A DNA stretch of 64,000 bases from an uncultured Pelagibacteraceae bacterium (lineage in GTDB: Bacteria > Pseudomonadota > Alphaproteobacteria > Pelagibacterales > Pelagibacteraceae), in assembly GCA_902566925.1 (NCBI GenBank), contig CACFKO010000002.1:1-64000 (forward strand), written 5' to 3'. Made by a program: the position numbers and the translations under genes. How positions within the stretch are numbered: position 1 is the stretch's first letter; each line of letters opens with the position of its first letter. This document shows, in pieces, positions 54,038-63,066 of this stretch. The notes beneath the pieces were generated by a model. That model worked only from the letters and a program-made list of their open reading frames with translations. It was not told the origin of the DNA and did not search any database.

Positions 54038-56988
54038 GATGTCAGCCTTTCATTTTTAGGATCAATAAAATTAGGCTTAACCACTTCTACAGGAATTACG
54101 TTTAAATCAGACGTTGAAACATAAAGTTTGCTTCCAATTTTTCTATTACCACCCTTTATCAAGGCCATTGCAACACAGTGATTAAGTGTTGGGCTAAAAT
54201 AACTTGAGGTAACATGCCCAAGCATTTTTACAGGTTTTGTAACAGGAGTTTTTATATTTTTTTCTTCAATAATGTGTTGACCTTCTTCAATACCATAAGC
54301 CTTATCTAATGGAACAAGCCCTACCAATTGTTTTCTTTCTGAACTAACAATGTCACTTCTATTTAAAGATCTTTTTCCAATAAAATCTTTTTTCATTTTA
54401 CCAATCATCCAGTTCAAATTGAGATCAAGGGGAGTTACAGTTCCATCAGTATCTTGACCAACAATTATATAACCTTTTTCAGCTCTCAATAAATGCATTG
54501 TTTCTGTTCCGTAAGGAACTAAGTTAAGGTCTCTACTATAATAAAAAATTCTTTCCCAAAGTGTTAAGGCATGTCTAGGCAGAACATAAATTTCGTAGCC
54601 TTGTTCCCCTGTAAAACTTGCTCGCAGGATTCTTACTTTTGTATTTAAATAATCAAAGGTGTCAAAAGCCATGTAAGGAAATTTATTATTGCTAAAGTCA
54701 ATGTTGTTAAATACTCTGCTCATTATAGTTTTTGCTTTCGGTCCACTAATATTAAATGTTGCAAATTGCTCGGTAATTGAATTCATGTAAACATTCATAT
54801 TTGGCCACTCTGTTTGAGCATATTCCTCCATGTGAGCTAGAACATTTGCAGCTCCGCCTGTAGTTGTTGTAGTTATAAAATGTTGATCATTGATTTTACA
54901 AACAATACCATCGTCTTTAACCATACCATCTTCACCAAGCATAAGAGCATATCTTGCAGTTTTAGGTTTCATTTTTGTGAAACTATTGGTGTAAATAAGA
55001 TTTACAAATGCCAAAGCATCTTTTCCTTTAATTTCTATTTTTCCAAGGGTACTACCATCCAGAATTCCAGCTGACTCTCTAACCTGTTTTGATTCTCTTT
55101 GAACTGCTTGCTCCATACTTTCGCTATTATTTTTTTTGAAATACCAAGGCCTTTTCCATTGCCCAACATCTTCAAAGACTGCATTATGTTTTACATGCCA
55201 AGGATGGACAGGAGTTTTTCTTTGAGGATCGTAAAATTCATAAGTACTTCTTCCAGCGATAGCTGAAAAACTTAGTGGTGCGTAAGGTGGTCTATACATA
55301 GTTGTGCCAACTTCCGAAACACTTTTCTTGAGAATTTTAGAGACAATTCCAAGAGCATTAATACTACTGATTTTTCCTTGGTCAGTTCCCATACTATTTG
55401 TTGTAAAACGTTTTAAATGTTCAATACGATTGAAGCCTTCAAGCACTGCCTGCTTAAGATCTTTTGTAGTAACATCATTTTGAAGATCTATAAAAGATTT
55501 AGACCACAAAGATTTTTTGGAACTCTTCGTTTCCCATAATTCTTTAATTTGAAATTTTGTTGGTCCATTAATACTTAATTTTATCTCTAAATCGTTTATT
55601 CCTTCAAGAAAGTTTAATTTTTTATTAATTTCACCCATAATTCCATCATAATTAAAGTTTCCACTTGCTGATCCTAAAGTAATTGTATTTTGAAAAGTTT
55701 TCTCAGGTTTAAATGCTAATAGGGTTTCATCCCATTTAAGAAGACCTTTAGATTGTGTAAACAAGTGTATATCTGGATTAAACCCCCCTGAAACACAAAG
55801 CATTGAAGTTTTAACTTTTTTAATTTCTTTCTTTTTTATCCTGATAAAAACTTTACTAACTTCTTTTGTTCCTTCGCAGCCTTCAATCTCTGATTTGGCA
55901 TACAAAGGGATGCTATGTTGATACAAAAGTTCTACAATTTCTTTCTCAATATTTTTTTGATCCCTAACATCAACATAAGCTTTTGGTTTATGACCAAGAT
56001 GAACAAGTGATTTAACAAGACTAAAAGTTGAGGAGTTATTGGTAAAAATAACAGGACTTTCTTCAGGTACTACACCATATCTTTTAATATACTTTTCAAA
56101 TGAAGCAGCCAGCATCACTCCGGGCAAATCGTTGTTTCTAAAAGAAATAAATCTTTCTATATGTCCGTTAGCTAAAATAGTTTGTTTTGTTCTAATTTTG
56201 TGTAAAACAAGTTCAGGTTTTTCATTATCCTGTGGTTTACCCACCAACTTATCTTCAACAGCTATTAAGTGGTTACTATAGTTATAGGTAGTAACTAAAG
56301 TATTTTTTAAGATTTTTATGTTGCTAGAATTTTCAATTAATCTCTCTGTTTTTTCTATCCATTCACTAGGATTTTGATCATTGATTGAACCAATTTTTTG
56401 TGTATTTTTTAAAATACCACCTAAAGAATCTTCTCTTTCGATCAGCAAAACATCATGTTTTGTACCAGCTAATTTTTTTGCAGCTAAAAGACCGCTCAAA
56501 CCGCCACCAACAATAACAATATCTACGTTATGATGAAGATGGATACTTTTGGATTTAAATTCTCTAGGAGGTTTTCCTAATCCAGCTGTTCTCCTAATTA
56601 AAGGCTCATAAATATTTTTCCAAAATCCTTTGGGTCCCATAAATGTTTTGTAATAAAAGCCCGCTGAAAATATTGGTGACAAAAGATTGTTTATAGAACC
56701 CAAATCCCTTTTTAAGGACGGCCAACGGTTTTGGCTTTTGACAACCATACCTTCATAAATTTTTTTAACAGTAGCTCTTACATTTGGCTCATTATGTTCA
56801 TTAATGATTTGAACAAGAGCATTAGGTTCTTCAATTCCACATGTATAAATTCCTCTGGGTCTATGATATTTAAAACTTCTTCCAACTAGTTTTACATTGT
56901 TTCTTATTAGTGCAGCAGCAATAGTATCCCCCTTGTTACCGCCGAAAGTTTTACCATCAAATTTGAAATAAATTTTATCTTCACTCAT
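54034..56988 (-). CDS. soxA: Sarcosine oxidase alpha subunit
   Basis: The 984-residue subunit holds an N-terminal 2Fe-2S-like plug domain (FKYHRPRGIYTCGIEEPNAL near 39-58), an NAD/FAD-type domain with VDIVIVGGGLSGLLAAKKL near 156 and a C-terminal GcvT-like folate domain from about 570 with GRSTYEFYDPQ and RESAGILDGSTLGKI. SoxA, with its NAD site, accepts the methyl group as methylene-tetrahydrofolate. The complex oxidises sarcosine to glycine, with hydrogen peroxide formed if oxygen is the acceptor. Length matches the family. Confidence 0.95.
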   Translation of the reverse strand: MSEDKIYFKFDGKTFGGNKGDTIAAALIRNNVKLVGRSFKYHRPRGIYTCGIEEPNALVQIINEHNEPNVRATVKKIYEGMVVKSQNRWPSLKRDLGSINNLLSPIFSAGFYYKTFMGPKGFWKNIYEPLIRRTAGLGKPPREFKSKSIHLHHNVDIVIVGGGLSGLLAAKKLAGTKHDVLLIEREDSLGGILKNTQKIGSINDQNPSEWIEKTERLIENSSNIKILKNTLVTTYNYSNHLIAVEDKLVGKPQDNEKPELVLHKIRTKQTILANGHIERFISFRNNDLPGVMLAASFEKYIKRYGVVPEESPVIFTNNSSTFSLVKSLVHLGHKPKAYVDVRDQKNIEKEIVELLYQHSIPLYAKSEIEGCEGTKEVSKVFIRIKKKEIKKVKTSMLCVSGGFNPDIHLFTQSKGLLKWDETLLAFKPEKTFQNTITLGSASGNFNYDGIMGEINKKLNFLEGINDLEIKLSINGPTKFQIKELWETKSSKKSLWSKSFIDLQNDVTTKDLKQAVLEGFNRIEHLKRFTTNSMGTDQGKISSINALGIVSKILKKSVSEVGTTMYRPPYAPLSFSAIAGRSTYEFYDPQRKTPVHPWHVKHNAVFEDVGQWKRPWYFKKNNSESMEQAVQRESKQVRESAGILDGSTLGKIEIKGKDALAFVNLIYTNSFTKMKPKTARYALMLGEDGMVKDDGIVCKINDQHFITTTTTGGAANVLAHMEEYAQTEWPNMNVYMNSITEQFATFNISGPKAKTIMSRVFNNIDFSNNKFPYMAFDTFDYLNTKVRILRASFTGEQGYEIYVLPRHALTLWERIFYYSRDLNLVPYGTETMHLLRAEKGYIIVGQDTDGTVTPLDLNLNWMIGKMKKDFIGKRSLNRSDIVSSERKQLVGLVPLDKAYGIEEGQHIIEEKNIKTPVTKPVKMLGHVTSSYFSPTLNHCVAMALIKGGNRKIGSKLYVSTSDLNVIPVEVVKPNFIDPKNERLTS

Positions 56989-57338
56989 GATTTTTTAACC
57001 GTGAAATTTCCAGAACCCACCTCAGGTTCTCCCGATGGAGATTTAAGTGTACTTTTAAATATTTTTATTGAAGGAGGCGTCTTACCCATTATGTAGATTT
57101 TTAATATCTCATCTGTTGAAGTATCCCTTATTGCATTAAACCATTTTTTACATCCGTGTGTGTGAACCCATCTTTCATAATAAATTCCCTTAGGATTGGC
57201 TCTAATAAAAACATACTCTGACCACTCCCTATCATTTACCTGGTCAGGATCTTTTGGTCTTGATACATGGGCTTCACCACCATTTGTAAACTCTGATTGA
57301 TCTCTTTCACCACAGTAAGGACAATTTATTAAAAGCAT
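56985..57338 (-). CDS. soxD: Sarcosine oxidase delta subunit
   Basis: The 117-residue zinc subunit. LLINCPYCGERDQSEF at the start supplies two Cys of the zinc site and WVHTHGCKKWFNAIRDT near 57 supplies His and Cys. It links SoxA and SoxB in the complex. ATGA overlap with soxA and one base to soxB show tight coupling. Confidence 0.93.
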   Translation of the reverse strand: MLLINCPYCGERDQSEFTNGGEAHVSRPKDPDQVNDREWSEYVFIRANPKGIYYERWVHTHGCKKWFNAIRDTSTDEILKIYIMGKTPPSIKIFKSTLKSPSGEPEVGSGNFTVKKS

Positions 57339-57339
57339 T

Positions 57340-58596
57340 TTAATGAGCTACAGCTGCTGCTCCATGTTCATCAACTAATCTGCCACTAACAAAACGTTCT
57401 AAATTAAAAGGAGCATTAATAGAGTGAGGTTTATCTTTTGCAATAGTGTAAGCAAATAAGTTTGCACTTCCTGGGGTTGCTTTAAATCCTCCTGTTCCCC
57501 ATCCACAATTAAAATACAAACCTTCTATTTCACATTTGCTTATGATCGGGCTTGCATCTGGGCAAATATCTACAATACCTCCCCATTGACGAAGCATCTT
57601 CATTTTTCCAAAGATTGGATAAAGTTCTATTATCGCTCTTAAGGTATCTTCGATAGTATTATATCCACCTCTTTGAGTAAAAGAATTGTAACCATCTGTT
57701 CCCGCACCTATAACAAGCTCACCTTTGTCAGATTGACTTACATATGCATGCACTGCATTGGACATTACAACAGTATTAATTACAGGTTTAATTGGTTCTG
57801 ACACTAAAGCTTGAAGAGGTTTGCTTTGAAGAGGTAATTTTATTCCAGCTGTTTCAGCTAAAACACTTGTATGTCCAGAAGCAACAACACCAACTCTTTT
57901 AGCTCTTATAATTCCTTTTGTAGTTTCAATTCCGTGAACTTTACCATTTTTAGTTCTAATTTTTTTAACCTCACAGTTTTGAATAACGTCTACACCCAAT
58001 TCATCAGCCCTCATAGCAAATCCCCACGCCACAGCATCGTGACGTGCTGTTCCAGCCCTTGGTTGATATGAAGCCCCAAGCACTGGATATCTACAGTTCT
58101 CGGTATTCATGATCGGTACAAGCTTTTTTATTTGCTTTGGATCAGCCCAGTGAGAGTCAATTCCGTTTAATTTGTTTGCGCTTACTCTTCTTTTAATTTC
58201 TTTTACGTCATGCTCATTATGAGCAAGATTCAACACACCTCTTTGGCTAAACATAACGTTGTAATTCAATTCGGTAGATAAATTTTCCCAAAGTTTTAAG
58301 GAATGCTCATAAAGATGAGCACTTTCATCCCAAAGATAATTTGATCTTATAATTGTGGTATTACGACCAGTATTACCCCCGCCTAACCAACCTTTTTCTA
58401 TAACGGCAATATTTTTTAAACCGTGTTCTTTAGCAAGATAATAAGCAGTACCTAGTCCATGGCCACCACCACCAATAATTACAATGTCATAAAACTTTCG
58501 TGGCTCGGGACTACGCCACATCTTTTTCCAATTTTCATTGTTAGAAAAAGCATTTTTTATAATATTAAAAATGGAGTATTTTTTTTTCACAGACAA
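57340..58596 (-). CDS. soxB: Sarcosine oxidase beta subunit
   Basis: The 418-residue catalytic flavoprotein. [20 protein letters not shown] near 35 binds FAD; the family also binds FMN covalently at a His. [15 protein letters not shown] near 78 and the C-terminal [18 protein letters not shown] (near 378) are typical. The first possible start is TTG at 58594-58596; a GTG at 58588-58590 is a close alternative. It begins the operon soxB-soxD-soxA-soxG-DUF2237. Confidence 0.93.
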   Translation of the reverse strand: MSVKKKYSIFNIIKNAFSNNENWKKMWRSPEPRKFYDIVIIGGGGHGLGTAYYLAKEHGLKNIAVIEKGWLGGGNTGRNTTIIRSNYLWDESAHLYEHSLKLWENLSTELNYNVMFSQRGVLNLAHNEHDVKEIKRRVSANKLNGIDSHWADPKQIKKLVPIMNTENCRYPVLGASYQPRAGTARHDAVAWGFAMRADELGVDVIQNCEVKKIRTKNGKVHGIETTKGIIRAKRVGVVASGHTSVLAETAGIKLPLQSKPLQALVSEPIKPVINTVVMSNAVHAYVSQSDKGELVIGAGTDGYNSFTQRGGYNTIEDTLRAIIELYPIFGKMKMLRQWGGIVDICPDASPIISKCEIEGLYFNCGWGTGGFKATPGSANLFAYTIAKDKPHSINAPFNLERFVSGRLVDEHGAAAVAH

Positions 58597-58631
58597 AAAT
58601 TAACAAAAAAAAATGATTTCATCTACCTAAT

Positions 58632-59096
58632 TTAAGTCGATGACCCTAAAGGAATCGGCTGAGAAACCACTGTAGTAAGCCAACAATTTTTCAAGGGTCC
58701 ATTATCTAAAAACTTCTCTACCTGCCATCTAAACATAAAATATTTCTTATTTGCGTCTAAAACAGTTACTTGATATAGCGCTTTTTTATCGTCGCTATAA
58801 ATCTCTACAACCTTGTGACTAAGATGATTTAGAAGCATATTATAAGATTCCCCCTTAATCATTTCCTTGAATTTACTGAGTGGACCTGTAAATCTTTGGT
58901 TACTCGGATGGGCAAATTCCCAGGTTTGTTCGATACCCCGATCTTTATTTGGAGTATCATTTTTTTTTAAACCTTCTAATTGTATTTTAATTACTTGAGT
59001 AGCATTTATGCCAGTACTAGGTTTAATTATTTCTGATGAAGAAACATTAATACTTGTTAAAAAAAATATAATTAAATATTTAAATATTTTAAACAT
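58632..59096 (-). CDS. DUF4864-like exported protein
   Basis: A 154-residue protein with a signal peptide (about 1-20). The region ATQVIKIQLEGLKKNDTPNK and IEQTWEFAHPSNQRFTGPLS near 55, then DDKKALYQVTVLDANKKYFMF, matches what I know of the DUF4864 family (NTF2-like fold). Its function is not known. It lies between metY and soxB with long palindromes in front. Confidence 0.65.
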   Translation of the reverse strand: MFKIFKYLIIFFLTSINVSSSEIIKPSTGINATQVIKIQLEGLKKNDTPNKDRGIEQTWEFAHPSNQRFTGPLSKFKEMIKGESYNMLLNHLSHKVVEIYSDDKKALYQVTVLDANKKYFMFRWQVEKFLDNGPLKNCWLTTVVSQPIPLGSST

Positions 59097-59118
59097 AAAA
59101 TGTTTTTAGTTAAAACTA

Positions 59119-59151
59119 TTGATACGTCAAGTAGTCTACTTGACGTATCAA
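59119..59151. repeat. 33-base perfect palindromic hairpin between metY and the DUF4864 gene
   Basis: Two 16-base arms at 59119-59134 and 59136-59151 are perfect reverse complements around one central base. The arms end and begin TTGATACGTCAAGTAG. It is 12 bases after the metY stop and 22 bases before the DUF4864 ATG. On the minus-strand RNA it could be a terminator or a stabilising hairpin, although the following U-run is weak. Confidence 0.75.
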
Positions 59152-59162
59152 AAAGAATTAAT

Positions 59163-60458
59163 TTATGCGGCTAAAGCTTGTTTGATATCTGATATGATAT
59201 CGTCTGGATGTTCTATACCAATAGAAAGTCTTACATAACCAGGCGTTACACCTGCCTCTGCCAATTGTTTATCATTTAATTGACTATGAGTTGTGGAAGC
59301 AGGATGAATAGCTAAACTTCTTGCATCACCGATGTTAGCAACATGGTAAAGAAGTTTTAGATTATCAATAAATTTAGCTCCAGCCTCTTTACTTCCTAAA
59401 TCCATACCAACAAGAGAGCCATAACCACCCTTCATATATCTTTTGGCTCTATCTCTAATTTCACCTTGATGATTTGTCGGATAGATTACATTCTTAACTT
59501 TTTTCTCTGTCTCCAAAAATTTAACAACTTTCTCTGCGTTGGCACAGTGTTGTTTCATTCTTAGCGCAACCGTTTCTAAGCCTTGAATAATTTGGAATGC
59601 ATTAAAGGGAGATAGTGGTGCCCCTAGGTCTCTCAACAAAACTACTCTAGCTCTTATTGCAAAAGCAACATTAGCTCCAGTTAATTTAGGAACATCTCTT
59701 CCCCAAATCGCACCGTTGTAACTTGGATCTGGTTGATTAAAAAGAGGCTGTCTTTTTGGATCTTTAACCCAATCAAAATTTCCTCCATCAACTATAATTC
59801 CTCCAATTGAAGTTCCATGACCACCAATATATTTTGTAAGTGAATGCATCACTACAGCAGCACCGTGCTCTAATGGTTTACAAATTACTGGAGCAGCCGT
59901 GTTATCGATTATAAGTGGGATACCATGCTTTCTTCCTATATCAGCAACCTCTTTAATTGGAAAAACTCTCAGATAAGGATTTGGACAAGACTCACCGTAA
60001 TAAGCTCTTGTTTTTTTGTCAGTAAGTTTCTCAAAGTTTTTTGGATCTTTTGGATCTGCAAATCTTACTTCAATACCTTGCATGCCAAGCGTATTTTTAA
60101 ATAAGTTTACGGTTCCACCGTATAGATCCGTTGAAGAAACTATATTATCACCTGCTTGACAGACGTTTTGAACACAAAATGCAGATGCAGCTTGTCCCGA
60201 ACCTACCGCAACAGCAGCAAGGCCCCCTTCTAAAGCTGCAACTCGCTTTTCAAGAACATCGCAAGTGGGATTCATAATTCTTGTATAGATATTACCAAAT
60301 TCTTTTAGACCAAATAAATTTGCAGCTGTCTCTGCATTTTTAAATTGATAAGAAGTTGTTTGGTAGATTGGAACAGCAACCGCAGTTGTTGCTGGATCGC
60401 TTCTATATTCACCACCATGAAGACCTATCGTCTCAGGGTTTTTTATTTTACTAGCCAT
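59163..60458 (-). CDS. metY: O-acetylhomoserine sulfhydrylase MetY
   Basis: PLP enzyme that makes homocysteine from O-acetylhomoserine and sulfide. It has 431 residues. FGNIYTRIMNPTCDVLEKRV (near 54) and the PLP-lysine site HSLTKYIGGHG (Lys209) are typical, as are YGESCPNPYLRVFPI near 154 and the C-terminal HPASTTHSQL. The AAGGAGAA ribosome site lies just before the ATG at 60456-60458. The leader carries two SAM-sensing structures, so high SAM should shut it off. Sulfhydrylase versus cystathionine gamma-synthase follows from the length and motif set. Confidence 0.93.
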   Translation of the reverse strand: MASKIKNPETIGLHGGEYRSDPATTAVAVPIYQTTSYQFKNAETAANLFGLKEFGNIYTRIMNPTCDVLEKRVAALEGGLAAVAVGSGQAASAFCVQNVCQAGDNIVSSTDLYGGTVNLFKNTLGMQGIEVRFADPKDPKNFEKLTDKKTRAYYGESCPNPYLRVFPIKEVADIGRKHGIPLIIDNTAAPVICKPLEHGAAVVMHSLTKYIGGHGTSIGGIIVDGGNFDWVKDPKRQPLFNQPDPSYNGAIWGRDVPKLTGANVAFAIRARVVLLRDLGAPLSPFNAFQIIQGLETVALRMKQHCANAEKVVKFLETEKKVKNVIYPTNHQGEIRDRAKRYMKGGYGSLVGMDLGSKEAGAKFIDNLKLLYHVANIGDARSLAIHPASTTHSQLNDKQLAEAGVTPGYVRLSIGIEHPDDIISDIKQALAA

Positions 60459-60465
60459 TTTTTTT

Positions 60466-60526
60466 CTCCTTTTTTAGTACTTCGACAAAATGTCGGGCGT
60501 ACAATAAAGTTCAAATGCCCGGTTTT
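60466..60526 (-). promoter_or_regulatory. SAM-V riboswitch in the metY leader
   Basis: The minus strand shows GGGC and GCCC arms (near 60519 and 60496), a GACA/TGTC stem and a GTAC string repeated just before AAAAAAGGAG, the ribosome site. This matches the SAM-V (metY-motif) consensus known from Pelagibacter, where a pseudoknot with SAM hides the ribosome site. Assignment is by eye from the consensus, not by a covariance model. Confidence 0.85.
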
Positions 60527-60542
60527 ATTTTGAGATTTTTTC

Positions 60543-60571
60543 AAAAAAAAACCACCGACTAAAGCGGTGGT
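60543..60571 (-). terminator. Intrinsic terminator between the two metY riboswitches
   Basis: ACCACCG and CGGTGGT form a seven-base stem (60565-60571 with 60551-60557) with a seven-base loop, followed by eight U residues (60543-60550). It sits after the SAM-II aptamer and before SAM-V, so it can stop transcription when SAM-II binds SAM. Confidence 0.85.
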
Positions 60572-60584
60572 CTCGAAAGATTTA

Positions 60585-60637
60585 ACGCTTTAGCGGATTT
60601 TATAAAGCGCTCGCAATTTGTATTAAATCAGCGCTAT
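60585..60637 (-). promoter_or_regulatory. SAM-II riboswitch in the metY leader
   Basis: The minus strand begins TAGCGCTGATTTAA, then ATTGCGAGCGC, then a TATAAA and GCTAAA. These are the conserved SAM-II elements: GCGCUGAUUUAA, the pairing AGCGC, and the 3' GCUAAA that forms the pseudoknot. Assignment is by eye against the known consensus. It starts within a few bases of the predicted transcription start. Confidence 0.9.
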
Positions 60638-60644
60638 AAAGATA

Positions 60645-60674
60645 ATTATATTAGATTTATCATAAAGAAGTCAA
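60645..60674 (-). promoter_or_regulatory. metY promoter
   Basis: TTGACT (60669-60674) and TATAAT (60645-60650) on the minus strand are 18 bases apart. The start would be near 60638, right at the first base of the SAM-II aptamer. Confidence 0.7.
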
Positions 60675-60728
60675 TACCAATTTGGTTCATTTTTAAGTTA
60701 CTAAAAATGATATAAAATAATGTGATTA

Positions 60729-61100
60729 ATGAATAAGTGGAATAAAAGCTTAACTGCAGAACAAAATTATATATTAAAAGAAGAAGGAACAGAGCCTCCA
60801 GGTTCAAGTCCCTTAAATCAGGAAAAAAGGCAAGGGGATTATCTTTGTGTAGGATGCGGAACTAAACTTTTTAGCTCTACAATGAAATACGAGAGCGGGT
60901 CTGGATGGCCCTCTTTTTTTTCCTCTTTACCAGATGTTTTTGATACTAAAACCGATATGCATATAGGTTATGCCAGAACAGAATATCATTGTAAGAAATG
61001 TGGTGGCCATCATGGCCATATATTTGAGGATGGCCCGAAACCAACAGGAAAAAGATTTTGTAACAACGGGCTTTGTTTAATATTTAAACCAAAAGAATGA
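60729..61100 (+). CDS. msrB: Peptide methionine-R-sulfoxide reductase MsrB
   Basis: Repairs R-methionine sulfoxide in proteins. In its 123 residues, zinc ligands are Cys40 and Cys43 (CVGCG) and Cys88 and Cys91 (CKKCG). The catalytic Cys111 lies in KRFCNN. YESGSGWPSFF near 54 is diagnostic. It is divergent from metY, both methionine genes sharing a spacer. It overlaps ccdA by four bases (ATGA), which couples it to a thiol-reducing membrane protein. Confidence 0.95.
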   Translation: MNKWNKSLTAEQNYILKEEGTEPPGSSPLNQEKRQGDYLCVGCGTKLFSSTMKYESGSGWPSFFSSLPDVFDTKTDMHIGYARTEYHCKKCGGHHGHIFEDGPKPTGKRFCNNGLCLIFKPKE

Positions 61101-61810
61101 TTTTAAACTTAACAATTGCTTTTGGAGCTGGCTTAATAAGTTTTTTATCACCGTGTGTTCTACCTTTAATACCCGGTTATATTTCATATATTTCAGGAGA
61201 GAGTCTAGGAGATATTGTTGAAAAACAAAAAAAAATTATTTTAAAAACCATATTATTTACCATCGGTTTTTCATTAGTTTTCATTAGCTTTGGTGCAACC
61301 GCTTCTTTAATCGGAAATTTATTATTGGAATATTCCAACCTATTAAGAATTACAGCTGGAATTATTATAATTATTTTTTCTTTACAATTAATTGGAATTT
61401 TAAATCTTAATTTTTTAAATAGAGAAAAGAGATTTCAAACAAAAAACTATTCTAATAATCTATTTTTCCCAATTGTTGTTGGCGCAGCTTTTGGTTTTGG
61501 CTGGACACCTTGCATTGGACCAGTACTTGGATCAATTTTAACAATTGCAGCAGTTGAAAGCAGTATAGGAAAAGGAATTATATTATTAAGCTTTTATTCT
61601 TTAGGTTTAGCAATACCATTTGTCCTATCTGGTTATGGTATTTCTAAATTTTTAGCATTCTCTAAAAATTTTAGAAAAAATATTAAAATTGTCTCTATTA
61701 CTGGAGGAGTAATTTTATTAATTACCGGAATATTAATACTGACAAACAAGTTACAAGCTTTGGGTTATTTTATATTGGAAGCTATACCGATACTAGGGAA
61801 TTTAGGTTAA
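61097..61810 (+). CDS. ccdA: Cytochrome c biogenesis protein CcdA
   Basis: A 237-residue six-helix thiol transporter. The two redox cysteines are Cys20 (FLSPCVLPLIPG) and Cys139 (GWTPCIGP). It passes electrons from cytoplasmic thioredoxin to periplasmic acceptors such as those of cytochrome c maturation. The length excludes full DsbD. Its ATGA overlap with msrB suggests a joint thiol and methionine repair role. Confidence 0.92.
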   Translation: MILNLTIAFGAGLISFLSPCVLPLIPGYISYISGESLGDIVEKQKKIILKTILFTIGFSLVFISFGATASLIGNLLLEYSNLLRITAGIIIIIFSLQLIGILNLNFLNREKRFQTKNYSNNLFFPIVVGAAFGFGWTPCIGPVLGSILTIAAVESSIGKGIILLSFYSLGLAIPFVLSGYGISKFLAFSKNFRKNIKIVSITGGVILLITGILILTNKLQALGYFILEAIPILGNLG

Positions 61811-62056
61811 CAACTTATCTAGCTCGCCGCTTTTGTTAGCAGCTTGTAATTCAGCGTTACCACCAACATGATGATCACCTATAAAAATTTGGGGTACAGA
61901 AGTTCTTCCTCCACTTTTCTTTAACATTTCTTCTCTTTTTGTTTCATCTTCCCAAACATTTATTTCTTCATAAGGAATTTTTTTTGAATCTAGTAATGCT
62001 CTTGCATAAACGCAATAAGGGCAAGGGTTACCAGTGTACATAACAACTTTTTTCAT
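61802..62056 (-). CDS. grxC: Glutaredoxin 3 (GrxC)
   Basis: An 84-residue glutaredoxin with the dithiol site CPYC at 12-15, a TSVPQIF cis-proline region near 53 and HHVGG after it. These mark GrxC. It is convergent with ccdA (9-base overlap) and two bases from the next gene on its strand. Confidence 0.94.
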   Translation of the reverse strand: MKKVVMYTGNPCPYCVYARALLDSKKIPYEEINVWEDETKREEMLKKSGGRTSVPQIFIGDHHVGGNAELQAANKSGELDKLLT

Positions 62057-62058
62057 AA

Positions 62059-62358
62059 CTAATATATATCACTAATTCTAATTTTTTCTCTCATTTTTTT
62101 TCTTTCAAGTTTAAATTTTTTCCTGTGTTTTATACTCGTCTTGTGAACTCTTTTTCTCCAAAGCCTAAATGAACTTGGTTTAAGGTTTCTTCTCATGATT
62201 TTAATAACCTGAGATTCATTTTTTCCTGTTTTTTTTTCTATTTCTTCAAATGTGATACGGTCTGCCCAGCCCGCCCAAATTATCCAATCTTCATTATATT
62301 TTTTTGGCTCTGGATTTTTAACTCTTGTTTCTGGAATAAGACTTCTTTTTTTCATCAA
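62059..62358 (-). CDS. DUF2805/TIGR03643-like small protein
   Basis: A 99-residue basic protein. WADRITFEEIEKKTGKNE near 31, then VIKIMRRNLKPSSFRLWRKR near 51, matches a small conserved family (DUF2805, TIGR03643) known to me only by name. The helix-turn-helix-like start (FEEIEKKTGKNESQVIKIMR) suggests nucleic-acid binding; this is inference. It shares a transcript with grxC. Confidence 0.78.
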   Translation of the reverse strand: MMKKRSLIPETRVKNPEPKKYNEDWIIWAGWADRITFEEIEKKTGKNESQVIKIMRRNLKPSSFRLWRKRVHKTSIKHRKKFKLERKKMREKIRISDIY

Positions 62359-62376
62359 AAAATATATAGTTTAAAT

Positions 62377-62985
62377 ATGTTTCCTGAAAACTACTTTATT
62401 TATGTTCAATTGTTACTGTTTCTTTTTATCACACCCGGACCACCTAGGGTCGTAATAGTAACTAATACAATTAACTATGGATTAAAAAAATCTATTTGGA
62501 CCGCTTGCGGAGATGTTTCTGCTAATGCTTTTCAGGCAACCTTAGTGACATTTGTTATTGGAACTTTACTTATAGATAACCCAAGTATTTTTATTTATTT
62601 AAAATGGGCAGGAATTTCCTACATTATGTATTTAGCCTATGAAACTTTTACCTTAAAAGTTAAAGGACTAGGAAAAAGAAATAAAATCAAAAAAAGTAAT
62701 TTAGCTATGTATAGAGATGGTTTTTTAGTGGCAGGCTTAAGTCCAAAAGCTTTAGTTACTTTTGGAACAGTTTTTATTCAGTTTATTAATTTTGAAAATA
62801 ATATTGTTTCACAATTTTTAATTTTAACTTTCACTTGGGTATTTTTAGATTTTCTAAGTCTTATGATGTACGGATTAGCCGCTAGAAAAATTTCAACATG
62901 GCTAAGAGGAAATCCAAGACTTTTAAATACAATCTCAGCGTGTGTCTTAATTATCATTGCAATAATTATTGCAATTAGAACTTAA
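62377..62985 (+). CDS. LysE/RhtB family exporter
   Basis: A 202-residue transporter with six hydrophobic helices. The start MFPENYFIYVQLLLFLFITPGPPRVVIV (helix 1, partly shown) carries the TPGP motif of the LysE/RhtB family and GLSPKALVTFG near 118 the second conserved loop. The substrate is probably an amino acid; which one is not evident. TATAGT lies six bases before the ATG. Confidence 0.87.
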   Translation: MFPENYFIYVQLLLFLFITPGPPRVVIVTNTINYGLKKSIWTACGDVSANAFQATLVTFVIGTLLIDNPSIFIYLKWAGISYIMYLAYETFTLKVKGLGKRNKIKKSNLAMYRDGFLVAGLSPKALVTFGTVFIQFINFENNIVSQFLILTFTWVFLDFLSLMMYGLAARKISTWLRGNPRLLNTISACVLIIIAIIIAIRT

Positions 62986-63066
62986 TTTTCCCATTTTAAC
63001 CTGTTGTTTAAAAAGTCAAAAGTTGTTTAAATAAATTATTAATTAATTAATTAAAGGGGGAAACAA

